Source of the DNA: Chitinophagaceae bacterium
GTDB lineage: Bacteria; Bacteroidota; Bacteroidia; Chitinophagales; Chitinophagaceae
Length of the DNA stretch: 5,017 bases
Assembly: GCA_025351145.1 (NCBI GenBank)
Contig: JANXWM010000793.1
Location: 1-5,017, forward strand
Direction: 5' to 3'
In this document: piece by piece, positions 4,827-5,017 of the stretch
How positions within the stretch are numbered: position 1 is the stretch's first letter
Layout of the letters: every line of letters starts with the position of its first letter
The notes under the pieces: generated by a model
What the model was told of the DNA's origin: nothing
Databases searched by the model: none
The model's input: the letters and a program-made list of their open reading frames with translations, nothing else
Made by a program: the position numbers and the translations under genes

Positions 4827-5017
4827 CTTTTGTACCCGTAATAACTACGGGAATTTCTGTTTCTTCAAACTTAGTAACAGCGGTAAGTTTTTGCTCTTTG
4901 CGGTACCTTGCCAGATTGATGAGTAACACGCTCGTTAATATAATAGCCAGGCCAATTATCTGCAGCAGGCTCATGTGCTCGCCTGCAAAAAATACACCGA
5001 GCAAAACTGCCACCACC
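4807..5017 (-). CDS. EamA/DMT-family membrane transporter, C-terminal end
   Basis: The minus-strand frame enters from the right edge and stops at TAG (4809-4807), giving the last 69 or so residues. The visible part reads VVAVLLGVFFAGEHMSLLQI and continues IGLAIILTSVLLINLARYRK. This is the ending of EamA (drug/metabolite transporter superfamily) proteins: a helix with the conserved GE, a short loop, and the final hydrophobic helix followed by basic residues. A 30-residue polar tail, ending KAVVD, follows and probably lies in the cytoplasm. EamA proteins usually have ten helices in two repeats and export metabolites or amino acids; the substrate cannot be told from this piece. The apparent GTG start near 5016 is an internal valine, because the fold's earlier helices must lie beyond the window. 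The gene converges on the STAND operon and has no evident functional link with it. Confidence 0.85.
   Translation of the reverse strand, partial: VVAVLLGVFFAGEHMSLLQIIGLAIILTSVLLINLARYRKEQKLTAVTKFEETEIPVVITGTKEKAVVD

Overview
The window looks like a chromosomal accessory stretch from a Bacteroidota bacterium, probably near Chitinophagaceae. The signs are AT-rich intergenic DNA, genes lacking Shine-Dalgarno sequences, and start regions carrying near-matches to the Bacteroidota -7 element TAnnTTTG (GAACTTTG at 214-221, TATCTTTA at 1315-1322). The genus assignment is an inference from style, not from a marker gene.

Layout. Bases 1-97 (minus) hold the first codons of a gene that leaves the window. 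It is possibly the N-terminal piece of a Bacteroidota insertion-sequence transposase. A divergent intergenic region with two perfect hairpins (101-117, 172-195) leads to 226-870 (plus), a stand-alone class I SAM-dependent methyltransferase, followed by hairpins at its 3' end. A gene-free stretch (871-1367) carries a dispersed-type repeat (985-1067), a long interrupted inverted repeat (1091-1254) and the probable promoter of the next operon.

The centre of the window is a two-gene plus-strand operon. 1368-2690 encodes a 440-aa protein with an N-terminal SIR2-like domain and a C-terminal TIR domain. After 10 bp, 2701-4659 encodes a 652-aa STAND-type P-loop NTPase with a transmembrane helix and a C-terminal coiled coil. 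A second copy of the dispersed repeat (4693-4774) lies just after the operon. A convergent gene, the C-terminal end of an EamA/DMT-family membrane transporter (minus, 4807 to the window edge), closes the region.

How the genes may work together. STAND ATPases are signal-transducing switches, and TIR and SIR2 domains are often NAD-consuming or nucleotide-binding effectors of anti-phage abortive-infection systems. The close pairing of a TIR/SIR2-like protein with a membrane-anchored STAND NTPase suggests a sensor-switch plus NADase-effector defence module, with the effector on a separate chain. The SIR2-like half appears to have lost its usual catalytic Asn motif (TTPYG in place of TTNxD). The STAND protein lacks recognisable repeat-type sensor domains and instead has a TM helix plus coiled coil, which makes this an atypical, possibly undescribed arrangement. 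The function is inferred from domains and context only.
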